A DNA stretch of 40,825 nucleotides from Gnetum montanum (Eukaryota > Streptophyta > Gnetopsida > Gnetales > Gnetaceae), in assembly GCA_015680685.1 (NCBI GenBank), contig MNCI01002119.1, positions 686,242 through 727,066 of the forward strand, written 5' to 3'. This document shows, piece by piece, positions 1 through 10,908 of the stretch. The position numbers and the translations under genes are program-made. Each line of letters begins with the position of its first letter. Position 1 is the stretch's first letter. The notes beneath the pieces are model-generated. The model saw only the letters and a program-made list of their open reading frames with translations, was not told where the DNA came from and did not search any database.

Positions 1-64
1 GGCGGCGCGACGCGATATCGCGTCGGTCGCGATATCGCGGCCTAGTGTAAACCGCGTCTCATCA
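1..64 (-). repeat. End of a minus-oriented LTR with a CGATATCG array
   Basis: The segment holds two copies of a GCGATATCGC-type palindrome and ends in CTCATCA, like the U3 end of the E3 LTRs near 28878 and 34985. It is read as the last 64 bases of an LTR extending left of the window. A truncated LTR of the other orientation is also possible. Confidence 0.55.
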
Positions 65-357
65 TTTAGTTATTAATTAGTTAAAGTTTAAATTTTCAAA
101 TACTTCTTCTCTTAATACTTTTCAAGATAAAACATAATAAAAACTATAAATATAAATATCCTACACCTCAATCACACTTAAACATATGAATGAAGTTAAC
201 ACAAGTGATGATTGGGAAGAAAACGACTAGTAACGTCACGTTTAACTATCTAGGACATAGGTCATTTAGGTAGAAGGTGTCCATGGAATTCAACCAGATC
301 ATAGGTACACGCTTTTAATTTGTATCATTGGGCATAGGGAATACCTATTTCTCATCA
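65..357 (+). repeat. Diverged plus-oriented LTR fragment of the same family
   Basis: The sequence aligns by eye with the reverse complement of the E1 LTR start. It has the TTAGTTATTAATTAG block, the CCTCAATCACACTTAA block, the TTGGGAAGAAAACGA block and a terminal TTGGGCATAGGG...CTCATCA. No primer site follows, so this is a solo or 3' LTR remnant. Its U3 part is missing. Confidence 0.6.
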
Positions 358-991
358 ACATTAACTTTATTTTTTATTTATTTTACTTAAAATTATTTTT
401 TTCCTTCTTTAGTTTCAACATGTTTTCCTCAACATCTTTTTTCTTAAGCATAAAAGGATAAATATTAAATGAATATCCTTCAAAATGATACAAATTATGA
501 AAATTAAGAAGATTAGAATATGTAATTGGTTAAATGTAACTCTTTTTTTATTTACAATATCAATTTCTTTTTATAGTTAAGAAGATTGATTTCAACAACA
601 AAAAAGTCTATGAGAATGAAATAGTGTGGAAATAAATTCCATATGCTTAATGAGACTAAGAAGATTAAGAATTTCCTATTCATTTTTTTGAAAAATAAAC
701 AAAAAATTATATAGCTTGAAAAAACATGAAACTTTAAAATATTCTTCAGATTGGGCATCAAAATTTAGAGTTCACTTACAAATGATCAACATTACATGTT
801 TACATGTAAAAAAATTTCTATCTAGGGCAAACTACACCATTGAAGCATTGCCTAGCTTGACAAGTAGAAAAAATAGAGAATAATATCTAGCATGAATAAA
901 TTACATGTCATGTTTTTACATCAAATCATTTAACTATAAAGCAAAACTTCAATTATAAGGTAGATAACCCAAAATTTGAATGAACATATAT
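358..991. other. AT-rich unassigned DNA
   Basis: This stretch is A/T rich with several T runs. The short open frame on the minus strand at 552-761 has low-complexity composition and no recognisable motif. No gene or repeat family could be assigned. Confidence 0.5.
987..991. repeat. Left target-site duplication of E1 (TATAT)
   Basis: The five bases before the left LTR read TATAT; the five after the right LTR (23097-23101) read TATGT. A 4 of 5 match fits an old insertion. Confidence 0.6.
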
Positions 992-1840
992 TGATGAGTG
1001 GTGAGTATACCCTATGCCCAACCATACAAATTACAACTATTTATGTGCAATTTGGCCAAATTTCATACACATTAATCTCCCACGTACATTGGTTCTAGGA
1101 TGTGAAATCTAATTATAACGATCGTTGTCTTCCCAACTACACTTATGGAGCTTAGTTGTATGGTTAAGTGTAATTGAGGCACATGATTTTTATTATTTTA
1201 TATTTTCTTCGTCTATGATTAAAAACAAGTTGAAATTTAACTTATGAACTAATTTAACTAATCTAATTTCTAATTAATAACTAACTGTCCTAACATAAGC
1301 ATTCGATCCCATTATCCATATACATCCTGAACGCATACAACACTGCTAGGCTACAAAGCATTAAGCACTCCTGGGATTACCAAGTGTTGTATGTTATGCT
1401 CAAAGTCGTTGTACTTATGCATTTAATTTATTTAGCTTAATTAATTAATTAATTGAAGTCTAATTTATCTTAATTAATTATATAATTAATGAAAACAATA
1501 AATGCAGAAATAAATCATTAATCTATTTCAAGTATTATAAGGTTTGATCAAAAGGCTTGTCTTTATTTCCATTCACACTAGTATGCTCAGGTACATCAGT
1601 GCTTGAATAAAGATCCCTACACTTTCTGACTCTTGCTACGTGTACTTAGAAAAATATGCTAACTCTCAAATGATAAAACTATAAGAGCTCTACTAAAACT
1701 ATAATATTACCTCCCTAAACATAGCTAGTTAAGTTTGTATTTATACACTTTATTGTGGAGCTACATCAATGAGGCCTCTTAAATTTAGCAAACGCTACAT
1801 CAACGCAAACCCATCAATGTGACACTTTGACACTTCATCA
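992..1840 (-). repeat. E1 3' LTR
   Basis: It begins TGATGAGTGG and ends CTTCATCA in plus orientation. It aligns along its length with 22202-23096. On the minus strand it is the downstream LTR, preceded by the polypurine-like tract at 1841. Confidence 0.9.
1738..1745 (-). promoter_or_regulatory. TATA box of E1 3' LTR
   Basis: TATTTATA on the plus strand gives TATAAATA on the minus strand. The same octamer sits at the matching place in every family LTR here (22947, 28723, 34912 and 36421, and on plus at 10141 and 18132). Confidence 0.7.
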
Positions 1841-1925
1841 TATCCCTATGGCTAAATAAAAACTTGTCCTCGAGTTCCTTTACAAAACTAGAAAGTTATG
1901 GGATTATTGACTAACTCTTGACATA
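1841..1925 (-). promoter_or_regulatory. E1 polypurine tract and conserved 3' block
   Basis: Directly inside the 3' LTR the minus strand reads TTTAGCCATAGGGATA, a decayed form of TTTAGTCATGGGGATA in E3. It is the likely plus-strand primer. A TATGGGATTATTGACT block about 60 bases further in, and a TCCTCGAGTTCC block, recur in E3 and E4; the former also recurs in E2. Confidence 0.7.
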
Positions 1926-1999
1926 ACAAATTGACATAACAAAAATGAGTGCCCAAAGTGTACAAATCAACATCATTACAAAAAATTTGTGGTGTTCAT

Positions 2000-4957
2000 A
2001 ACACAAAATTGAATACCATTACATGACTACTCAAGATGGACAACACATCCTTTGATGGCATGAAGATGGTTGAGAAGATCAAACAGTCCTAAGAGGTTGA
2101 GGCTCTTAAGGTTTTGAAGGACCTTCATCAACTTTGGGTGCATGCGGTGGTTGAGGCGGCTATGCCTATCCTACTACAGCTACTCCCTCCAGTGGAAGGC
2201 AAAAGGTATTTAGTAATGCCATCATCTTCTCTTCCTTACCCTGGGGATCATTCATAGTCCATACAACATCGCCAACATGGGCTGGAATGGAGATATCCTA
2301 TGAACAAGGAATTATTGGAAATATTTCCTTAACATTGATGAACCAAGCAATGAATTGTTTACGTTTGACATCGAATGCCTTTACTACATTTTGCAACTCT
2401 AGGTAGTCATTCATTCCTTTGGCCAAGCTCTCAACAGTAGATCTCTGATCAATGTATTTACCCTTGAGAACCTCAAGTTCAATGTTTTCCATTGCAAGAT
2501 TTTACTTGATTTCCTTGTGATGCTTGAACTCCTTATGGTGCTTAAAATCAACCTTGTACAATAAGTACAAACTAGCCACTTACTTTTCCAATTCTGACTA
2601 TGACTATCTGGTAGTCAACATGGCCAGGTTTTCATACTAAAGATTGGCAAGCTCCATATATTCAATCATTTCCTCTATCTACAACTCCTTTAAGTGAATT
2701 TTAGCTTTATTATATTGATCAATCCCATTAATGATTGGCTATCATAATTCTCATCCTTGTTAGAGTTGCTGAAGGGTCTTGTTCACCTTTACCTTCGTCA
2801 CTTGAATGTGTTTTTCATTTACTTACTTCTATAGGCCAACCTAGTATCTGTGGTGATCCTTGACTCTCTCGAATTTGAGAGCCTCCAATATCCAAGCAGC
2901 TACCTCTATTATAGTATTTTGTCGAAGGGCATGGACCCCCTTCATAGAGAGGTTTCTATTCTCAGCTACCAATCTCCTTAACTCTATGTTTTCTTTAGCT
3001 AGTTGCTCTTGCTATTAATGGATAAAATTGATCAACTATTCTTTATGTGCATCAATGTTTTGCAACTGATGGTTTTCTATAGTTAGCTGCACATTCTCCT
3101 GGTGGGTCAAATCCAAGGCCTTCTAAATTTTGTGCTAGGTGGCCTCTACCAAGGATCGGTAGAACACTATTATCTCCATCACATCCTCACCCCTTTCAAC
3201 TTGGTGAAAAGCTGTTCAAGAGCTTCATCTCTTGTCAATGCTAGGTTAAGAAATGTAGGGTTAGTAATCTGGGCACTTAATTTAGTAAGTTTAGCAGCCA
3301 AGCATTCATTTAGCTCTTTGGTTATTTTGAGTTGCCCTTCCAAAATAATGTTCTTACCCCTTGCCTCTAACAACTTTGACTTGGTTGCAGTTATACTATT
3401 CGGAAGATGAAAGACATGTAGAAGTTATTGCCTAATTCCTACCAGTTGGTCTAGTAGTTGTTCATGCTGTGCTAAACTTATTCTACCATTTATTGTCCTT
3501 GTGGATGTTTGCACATCTTTAAGTGTAGTGACATCTGGTACAAATCTCGTAGGTGCATTGAGTGTTTTAGAAATTCTATCAACAACCACATTTGCTATAG
3601 GTTCTTACCCTTAGTATTGCATCACCAATACTATTGACCCCTAGCCATCCTCCAAGCATAGCTTGAAGGTCGTGACGTTCCCAAAAATCATTCAAGATGG
3701 TTGTTGTTATGAGAGAGATATCATTATCTCTCTAGTGCTAGAATTCAACCTCACAGACAATTGTGTTTATTGGGAAAAGAAAATTGATCCACCACCTCCC
3801 ATCAGGCTTACTATTCAGGCCACCTTATTTAGGTGACTCATCGCTAGTCGGTACATAAATAGGTCTCCATAACTCATGCTTTCTTGTTGCTCTTACTCAT
3901 TTAAGAGCCATTCGCGGTATTTACACAACTGTTGGGATGCTACAACAATGTCTCGCACAATTTCTAAGGGCTAGGCGGAGGTGGTGGTTGCTAATCCTCT
4001 TCTTGAATGATTGTTGTAGGTGTTTTTTCTTTCATCATCTCCACCTAATTAGCAATTGAAGCACGTTGAACAACATCATTAGTGTAACAGACTATTCTTC
4101 CCCTTCAACATAGTTTTCTGATGAGGCATGGGAAGGGGAATGTCTTTCTTTCATGTTCATTCTCCTTGAACTACTTCTCTATCTCCAAATAGATTAGTTG
4201 TGAAAGGTTAACAGGGAATCTTCCACTTAGAGTAGCACACACATGTGTAGAAAAAGTAGTGATCTTGTTGGGCCTCACCATGGGGTTTAAGTGAAAGGTC
4301 GCAATCCTGTAGTGGATTTTTTTTGCGAGTGTGAGCACATCATTCTCCTTGCAATCGATACCATAGCATCCCTGAATCAATTCCTTTTTGATGCTAGGGT
4401 CTGTTTGCATCAAAATCTCGATGAGATTTGCCTGAATTTCAAGTAACCTAAGTGCCTTTGCAATGGCCTACATTGAATAGGACACTGAAATGTCCTTGAT
4501 TTTGACCATTGAACCAGCCTACCTATTGTTGTAAAATAAGAACATCTCTCCCATATACCACTCCCCACTAGAAGTGTTAATTGGCCACATGGGAGAGGTC
4601 TTCAATTGGTCATGTACCTCTTTACGTGTTTTCTCCAAGAAAGAGCTAAAGTTTAACTCCTGGAGCACCATCTTCTAGACCTCCCTTAATTTGATTTGAT
4701 TTATGCAAGCTTTCATCAAGGTCACCTCAAGGTTTGCTTATTGAGTTGGTGCCTCATCCTAGTGGGAATGTTTTGTTGCTACCACCTATTCTAGAAATTG
4801 ATGAATAGATTCTGCTTTAGCCTCTTCCCTAAGAGGTCTTGTGCCATGGGTTGCAATTGGTTCATCTTGGCTTGTTCTTGGCCCCTTCCTATTCTTGGTC
4901 ATTTCTCCGTGGTTGAGACGGTCCTCCTTCCTACATGTGTTTGCCTTTTTGTGCCAT
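2000..4957 (-). pseudogene. E1 ORF3, decayed post-pol accessory ORF
   Basis: This is the ORF between integrase and the 3' LTR, in the same sense as gag-pol. The ATG at 4957 follows a TAG acceptor-like site. The early protein has a GGPSQ motif shared with E4. Near 4200-4600 it aligns with E2 ORF3: SP-x-W, an S(G/A)EWY-x-GE motif, SVSYS, AI-x-KAL, and (L/I)PQL-like residues before EIE. The distal part (about 2290-3380) is Lys/Glu/Leu-rich and probably coiled coil. Many stops break it. No transmembrane segment was evident, which argues against an envelope protein. The exact 3' end is not determined; function is unknown. Confidence 0.7.
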
Positions 4958-5019
4958 CTACAATCACCACATATCTATGAATTAGTAGATATAATGTGTA
5001 ACTTAGAATATTTGAATAC
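4958..5019 (-). other. Predicted mini-intron before E1 ORF3
   Basis: The minus strand has TAAG|GTATTC at 5020/5019, TACTAAT as a possible branch site, and ATTGTAG|ATGG at the ORF3 start. The same arrangement with nearly the same length is present in E2, E3 and E4. Sixty-two bases is at the short limit for a plant intron, so splicing is inferred, not shown. Confidence 0.5.
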
Positions 5020-5239
5020 CTTATCTTATTAGTTAGTTACACTTGGCTATGGTTGGACCATGGTAGATTGATTATTTTATTCTTATTTTATTAATTAATT
5101 TTTATTATACATGTCACTGGAGCTTGTTGGATGGGTTTAAATTTTGTAATTTGGTGTTTAAATGTTGATTTCTTAGTTAACCTTTGTGGGAGTTAGAAAA
5201 ATGGCAAAAATGTTTCTATCAAAAATGGCATATTTGTGG

Positions 5240-5263
5240 CCCCCATGACTAAGAGCTTACCTC
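5240..5263 (-). promoter_or_regulatory. Distal splice-donor-like site and PPT-like motif
   Basis: The minus strand reads GAG|GTAAGCTCTTAGTCATGGGGG: a consensus-like splice donor followed by a copy of the LTR-adjacent AGTCATGGGG tract. E3 (29433-29454) and E2 (14705-14743) have the same block with GTTCGC and GTATCC as donors. Confidence 0.5.
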
Positions 5264-5390
5264 TACGAGCTACAAGGTCAAAGAACAAAGCGATTTTGAC
5301 AAATGGTTAGGAATTTATGGGCTCTGAAAACTGCAAAACCTCCTTGGGCATTTGAGAGAAAATGTGAAAATTTCTAATGAGGGTCATGCA

Positions 5391-5398
5391 TATTTATA
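5391..5398 (-). promoter_or_regulatory. Internal TATA box upstream of E1 ORF3
   Basis: The minus strand reads TATAAATA 434 bp before the ORF3 ATG, outside any LTR. E2 has the same octamer at 14530, followed by similar sequence (TTTTCACAT, CCCAA-G, AGG-GTTTTGC). Confidence 0.5.
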
Positions 5399-7030
5399 GT
5401 ATTTTTGTGTTGCATTCATGGGGCCGTGTATACAAGGCCTCATATACACATGGGCTCTGTCAACAGGGCCTTGTTTATGAGGTCCATAAACAAAATTTTG
5501 AAATTTGAATATTTCAAAAGATACAAGGAATTTTTGAATGAAGTTGGAATCTATGAAGTCCAAGAAAATCCAAGAATATGATGAAATCATTGAAGAGGAT
5601 CTTTGAAAGCTCAAAAATTAAAAATTTTGATGGAGAATGTGTGAATTAAAGAAAATATGTAAAGGAGCACATGGTCTGATGCAGAAGATGGATGTACGAC
5701 AGATTCTGATTGCAATAATGCCTAAGGATAAGATGCTTAATGAACCTAACTAAGAGATATGCAAGTGGACCTTTCCCATAGAAGGTACATGCCTAGTTTA
5801 CCCTTACATAACTTCAATTGAAGGAGTTTTTGGGCCCCATAGGCAATTAATGGCTGATGAAATTTAAGGACCAAAACCTAGAAGATTCTACCAAAGAATT
5901 CAAGTACATCAAACAAAGACACTGAATAAGAACATGGACACTAACAGTGAGGTGAGTTATGGGCAACATGAATGGATGATGGAGAATGTGGGATGGAATT
6001 CCAAATTGAGGTCATAAGAAGTCCCTTGTGGATTTCTATTTAAATGAACTAAAAAGATCCATCCTTGGTCCAAACCAAAACCAACCGCTTTCAGTGACTT
6101 CACATTGTCACTCCATGACTAATCCATCACCTCAAGACACAAGAGTGCTCCCACAGAACAATCACCATTCCTTAAGAAGAAGAAAAGAGAAGTAGGAAGT
6201 GAGAGAGGGCCTTAGTTAGAGGGGACCTTCAAGCATGGGTAACATGTCTTTTTAGTCCCATAACTAGTACTTATAGCTTGTTTATTTTTCTAAGGGGTGT
6301 GCTTTGAATTTCCATCATGTTTATTTTTTATTTTTTTTATTTTGTTTTTTTTTCTTTTTGGATGGGAATCACACCATGCAAAGACTTATCCAACTTCCTA
6401 TTATTGGTTGACACAGAACAATAAGAAGTCTATGAAAACATTCATGCAACCAAGTAAGTAGAAGAGTATATAGAATATTGAGTCCCCTGAAAGTCACTCC
6501 ATGTGCAAACCTTTGAATCCTTCCCAATTCTAAAAACTACAAAGGTCATAAATTTATTAAAAGTTTGATTATGGAAAGAGACCTCATACTTCCAAAACAA
6601 GGAAAACCATAAATTTTGTGGATGGGTGGATGTCATGGACTTACTACCTAATCCATGAAAAAGAATCCATGTCTTAGCCATCAATACAAAAATTTAAACA
6701 TAGAAACCAAACATTAGCAAACAAAACATTAAGCACAAACCACCATTAGAAATAGCTACAGCACCAATGTGTCCTATTGGCACAAAGCACATTTATTAAC
6801 AAAAATTAAAAAATCACACTAAAATAAAGTAAAATATATAAGAAAGTGTAAAATACTCAAGAAAAATTTAGATGTACTAACAATGGTGTTAAATAAAAAT
6901 GATGTAAAATAGTAAAAATTTTAAAAATCAAAAAGGTGTAAAATAAAAAATTTGCAAAAAATAAAAATGTGTAAAACAAAAAATAAAAAAACTAAGGAGC
7001 CACGTATGTGATTAATATGGATGACCATCT
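5399..7030 (-). other. E1 non-coding spacer between integrase and ORF3 promoter
   Basis: This stretch aligns in patches with E2 13091-14529 and E3 29455-30766, including the GGTTCCCTCTAACTAAGG-like block near 6210 and the CCATGTCATCCATCC-like block near 6620. No protein motif is shared and open frames differ between copies, so it is read as non-coding. The part at 6780-7010 is A-rich. It may be leader or regulatory sequence. Confidence 0.6.
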
Positions 7031-7044
7031 CCCCCATGACTGAG
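7031..7044 (-). promoter_or_regulatory. PPT-like motif after integrase
   Basis: The minus strand reads CTCAGTCATGGGGG, followed by AGATGGTC. E3 has the same motif at 30767-30778. It is a further copy of the sequence beside the 3' LTR. Confidence 0.5.
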
Positions 7045-7109
7045 TTGAAAGGAGGAGATCTAAAAGATTGAGCATGGTTGTCCATTCGTTGAGGCATTTG
7101 TTGCACTGG

Positions 7110-8210
7110 CTTTCTTGGGCTTATGGAAAGGCTTTATCTATTAGATGTTGACCAACTGCTTCTTGTTTGGGCGTTCAAGTTTGAATATGATCATGGCCCC
7201 ATAAGGAAAGGTTTCATCAATTATATAAGGCCCCTTCCACAATGTTTGAAATTTGGTTTGTTGAGGTATGTGTGTGGGGTTCCAATAGAGAACCTTATCT
7301 CCCAATGGAAATCTCTCTTTTCGTATTCTAAGGTCATGTCATTGTTTGTTGAATGCCTTGTGCACTTTATTTAAGGATAAGGCCACCAATCAATTTTCAT
7401 CTAGCACATTCAGATTGATTAATCTTTCTTTTTGTGCTAGGCTAAAGTCAAGGTCCAAGTCATAAGCTATTGAGAGTGTACAGAGCTTAGAGTAAATTGG
7501 TAGAGTTGGTAATTTTTCATATACCAACTCATAGGAAGAGTAGCCTATAAGAAGTTTCCATCTTGAACAATAGGCCCAAAGGGCATCATTGAGTTTCGTG
7601 CTCTAATCTCTTCTATATTTGCTAATAGTTCTTATTAGAATCTTTGTGATCTCCCTATTAGTCACCTCTACTTGATCGTTGGCTTGGGGATAATAGGGTG
7701 TTGTTAATATATGTTCAACCCCCAAGCATTGCATGAGTTTCTGAAAAGTAGCACTTGTAAAATGGGTTCCGTTGTCAGAAATTAGTGCACATGGTACCCC
7801 AAACCTATTTGCAACATTTTTCTATACAAACTAAGTAGCAATGGATGATGTATAGTCAATCACAACTGCTGCTTTTGTCCATTTGGTATAGTAATAAATA
7901 GCGATAATTATATATGCCTTGCCATTTGACATAGGTGTGATAGAACCCATGAAGTCAAAGCGACATATGTCAAAGTGTTCTAGTGGTTGAATTCATTGTT
8001 AAGGATCCTCCATACATGTGGTCATCCCACCATCTCATTAACAGAGCCCACAAGATCGAACAAATTGGTGTGCATCCCTAAAGATTGTGGACCAATAGTA
8101 TCCTGTCATTAGGATTTTTATGGTCGTGTGTCTTCTAGCATAATGGCCCCCACAAGGACCCTCATGAACATCCTAGAGAACATGTAATTGATCTACATTA
8201 GGTATACACC
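7110..8210 (-). pseudogene. E1 integrase (Ty3/gypsy), decayed
   Basis: This is the domain that joins element DNA to the host chromosome. The minus strand shows the remains of the zinc-binding HHCC region near 8050 (AHQFVRSCGLC), then the core. The first Asp lies in a DFMG motif (codon 7954-7956), the second in SDNGTHF (7774-7776), and the Glu in QVEVTNREI (7666-7668). Exactly 35 residues separate the second Asp and the Glu, the DD35E spacing. That interval is free of stops, although the rest has several. The region is downstream of RNase H, as expected for Ty3/gypsy pol order. The C-terminal part towards 7110 is poorly preserved. Confidence 0.85.
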
Positions 8211-8960
8211 AATGAACTAGGCCATCGACACATACCTTGTAAATGTGTTCATTGATTTCCATAAAGTTCTTAGCCCAATGAAGAAATTTTTATTTCTTCC
8301 TATAGTCCAAATCTTGTGGAATCTTCTGAGTGAGAAGATAAATGAGTATGTCATCATACCATTTTGGTTCTACGGGAATTTGTTCATTTATTACATGAGC
8401 ACAGAGGAGTTCATCAGAAAATTGGTTAGAGAGCTAGCTCTCCTCCTCTTTGTTATCTAATTATAATCAAGATAAGTGACCAATGACCACATTCTCAGTT
8501 CCCTTTAGATCTACCATTGTAAGATCCAATTCTTGCAAGATCACCAATCACCGTATGACACGGGGGATCATCGTTGGCTTATTTATGAGAAAGAATATGG
8601 CACTATGATTAGTGTGCATAAACACTTTATATCCAAGCACACAGTGCCTAAACTTTTCCAGAGCATACACCACTGTCATTACTTCTTTCTCTATAGTGAT
8701 GTAATTCAATCGTGCACCCACAATGCTTCAACTTGCGCAATGGATGTAATATGGATGTTTCTTATTGTCCAACTGCATAAGCATGGCTCCCAAGGCGTAG
8801 TTAGATGCATCTATCATGATATGAAATGGTCTAGACTAGTCAGGTGCTCATAGAATTAGAGTCTCTATGAGCTTCTGGTTGAGGCTTTGGAATGCATTTT
8901 CACATTCTTTGGTCTAAATGAAGGAAGCATCCTTCTTTGTTAGCTCAACCAATGATTTTG
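8211..8960 (-). pseudogene. E1 RNase H domain, decayed
   Basis: The minus strand has DASNYALGAMLMQ (about 8770-8817), the Asp-containing motif of Ty3/gypsy RNase H. It is followed by VVYALEKFRHCVLGYKV and HTNHSA (about 8580-8660), which match the YAL-KFR-YLLG and TDH motifs. It degrades the RNA strand during reverse transcription. Stops and frame changes break it; the limits are approximate. Confidence 0.8.
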
Positions 8961-10038
8961 CGATCTTAGAGAAATTCTCTATAAACCACCAGTAGTAGCC
9001 AATGTATCCAAGGAATGACTAAACATCTTTGATAGTTTTTGCTTGGCAAGTGATTCCTTGGATGACCCTTATCTTTTCAAAGTCTACCTTGATCCCTTCC
9101 TACAAAATTCTATGCACCAATATAATGCCTTCTTAGACCATGAGATGGATCTTTTACTAATTGAGTCATAGGTTTGTTTCCACACATCTTGTTAGTACTT
9201 TCTTAAGGTGGTCCAAGGCTTGCTCAAATGTAGTGTCATAAGTGGAGAAGTCATCCATAAAGACTTCCACTCCGCTACTGATTTGCTACTAAAAGATGCT
9301 TAAGACCAAGCATTGTAAAGTGGTAAGAGCATTGCACAAACCAAAAGGCATCTTGTGATATGAAAAGGTCCCCAAGGAACTTGTGAATGTTGTTTTCGCC
9401 TCTAATGCAATCTAGATTTGGTTATAGCCACTATAACCATCTAGAAAATTGTAATAACAATGCCTAGATATGATGTCCAACACCTAATCAATGAATGACA
9501 ACTATAAAATGATCTTTGAATGTTTCCATGTTTAATAGCCTAAAGTTGATACAAACCTACCATTCGCCACCTCTCTTTGGCACTATCATGAGTGGGCTAA
9601 TCCACTCACTATCTGCAATGGGGTAGATGAACCCTACCTTCAGGAGTTGCTTGATCTTCTCTTTGACAATTTGCTTTAATTTTAAATTCAACCACTGTTG
9701 TGGTTGCCCCCTTAGTTTCATGGATGGATCAGTCTAAATGTGGTGCTAGCATATTTGTGGATCAATTCCAGTGAATTTAGGATATGATCAAGCAAAGGTT
9801 ATTGTCCATCTGTTGACCACTTTCAATAGTTTTGCTTTTTGCTTAGGAGCAAGTTATGAATTAAGTATGACTGGCTTACCATTTTTTTAAGAATGCATAT
9901 TTCAAGCTTGTAGGTAGATTATTCAACTCTAGGGGCTCTTATTTGAAATTCTTAGGGATCTCCAATTCTCCATAATTGGTATCATTATTTTCATCATTAG
10001 AGAGTTGGTGATGAACTTGCTCTAGTTCATTCATGCCT
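8961..10038 (-). pseudogene. E1 reverse transcriptase, decayed and split by E2
   Basis: The minus strand shows VGFIYPIADSEWISP and VPKRGGEW near 9560-9640, the start of the Ty3/gypsy RT palm. The catalytic motif FMDDF lies at 9247-9261 with both Asp residues intact. Stops and frameshifts lie between the motifs. The upstream linker to protease is interrupted at 10038 by E2 and resumes at 18832. No other family member in the window keeps an RT. Confidence 0.85.
10034..10038. repeat. Left target-site duplication of E2 (ATGCC)
   Basis: It is identical to 18827-18831 on the other side of E2. The perfect 5-bp repeat marks E2 as one complete insertion into E1. Confidence 0.9.
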
Positions 10039-10835
10039 GATGACTTGTCAGAAGCGATCTTGGGGCTTCAATATCGTAGATCTGATATCAGGGTCAGTAG
10101 GCAATGTTGGATATTTGATGTTGTTTCTGCCATTCTTGCCTATAAATATCACATAAGGGAGGTAGGTAGATATAGATAGAGTTAGTTAGAGTTTTCCAAT
10201 TTTAGTTCAAGTGTATCCCTACAGTGTGATGTTTATGGTTGCACGACATCCGTATTTGAGTGCAATGTACTTGGGCACATTACATGTTTAGCAATAAAGA
10301 TCGAGATCATTTACATCATTGTAGCATCCACTTTACATTTGTGATTTCCTTAGATTAAAATTTTAATGTCTTTATTTATTACGGTTTCCAACTAATGTTA
10401 TTTATGCTCCTTGTCATTAAGCGGAATGAGTACAACCAATTGCAAATACATAAGCATATTTTTTGGTAACCTAGTAGTGATTAGGATTTGGTAATCCTAG
10501 CAGCAACTACGTGAAGCCCAAGGTGTGTATGGACAATCGGGTTCAAATACTTACAGCCTTAGGTTAATATAGGATTTATTTCATACCCTTAGTTAATCAA
10601 CTCTTTATTATTGTTCTATAGTAGGAGTAGTGTCAAAAAATTACATCATACGCCTCACTTTGGACTAAATCATATGTGACAATGCTTCCACTAGTCCAAC
10701 ATGGGAAGACAATGAACAACGAAGCATAATAACTATCTTAGAACTCACAATTAGCCCATCCACAGAGTTTAACCAAATTGCACGTACGCATGCGTATTCG
10801 TGTGGTTGGGTGTAGGGGTACCTCGCTGCTCATCA
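10039..10835 (+). repeat. E2 5' LTR
   Basis: It starts TGATGACTTG and ends GCTCATCA. It aligns from end to end with 18015-18826. TATAAATA lies about 100 bp from the start. Confidence 0.9.
10141..10148 (+). promoter_or_regulatory. TATA box in E2 5' LTR
   Basis: The sequence GCC-TATAAATA-TCACATA is shared with the 3' LTR at 18132. It is the likely start region for the genomic RNA. Confidence 0.75.
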
Positions 10836-10836
10836 T

Positions 10837-10854
10837 TGGCGCCATTACCAGGGA
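10837..10854 (+). other. E2 primer binding site, tRNA-Asp type
   Basis: TGGCGCCATTACCAGGGA lies one base after the 5' LTR. Plant tRNA-Asp would pair with TGGCGCCGTTGCCGGGGA, so 15 of 18 bases match; all three differences are G to A. Athila-type elements are known to use this primer. Confidence 0.85.
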
Positions 10855-10908
10855 TGGTGCTAATTATCTAAGATAGTTATATCATACAACTTCATTGTAG
10901 GTATTTCC

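Noticed and set aside
552-761. 69-residue minus-strand open frame
   Set aside because: Phe/Ile/Leu/Lys composition follows the AT-rich DNA; no motif or neighbour supports a gene.
6442-6684. 80-residue minus-strand open frame in the E1 spacer
   Set aside because: The matching DNA in E2 and E3 is not open in any consistent frame, so homology is at DNA level only.
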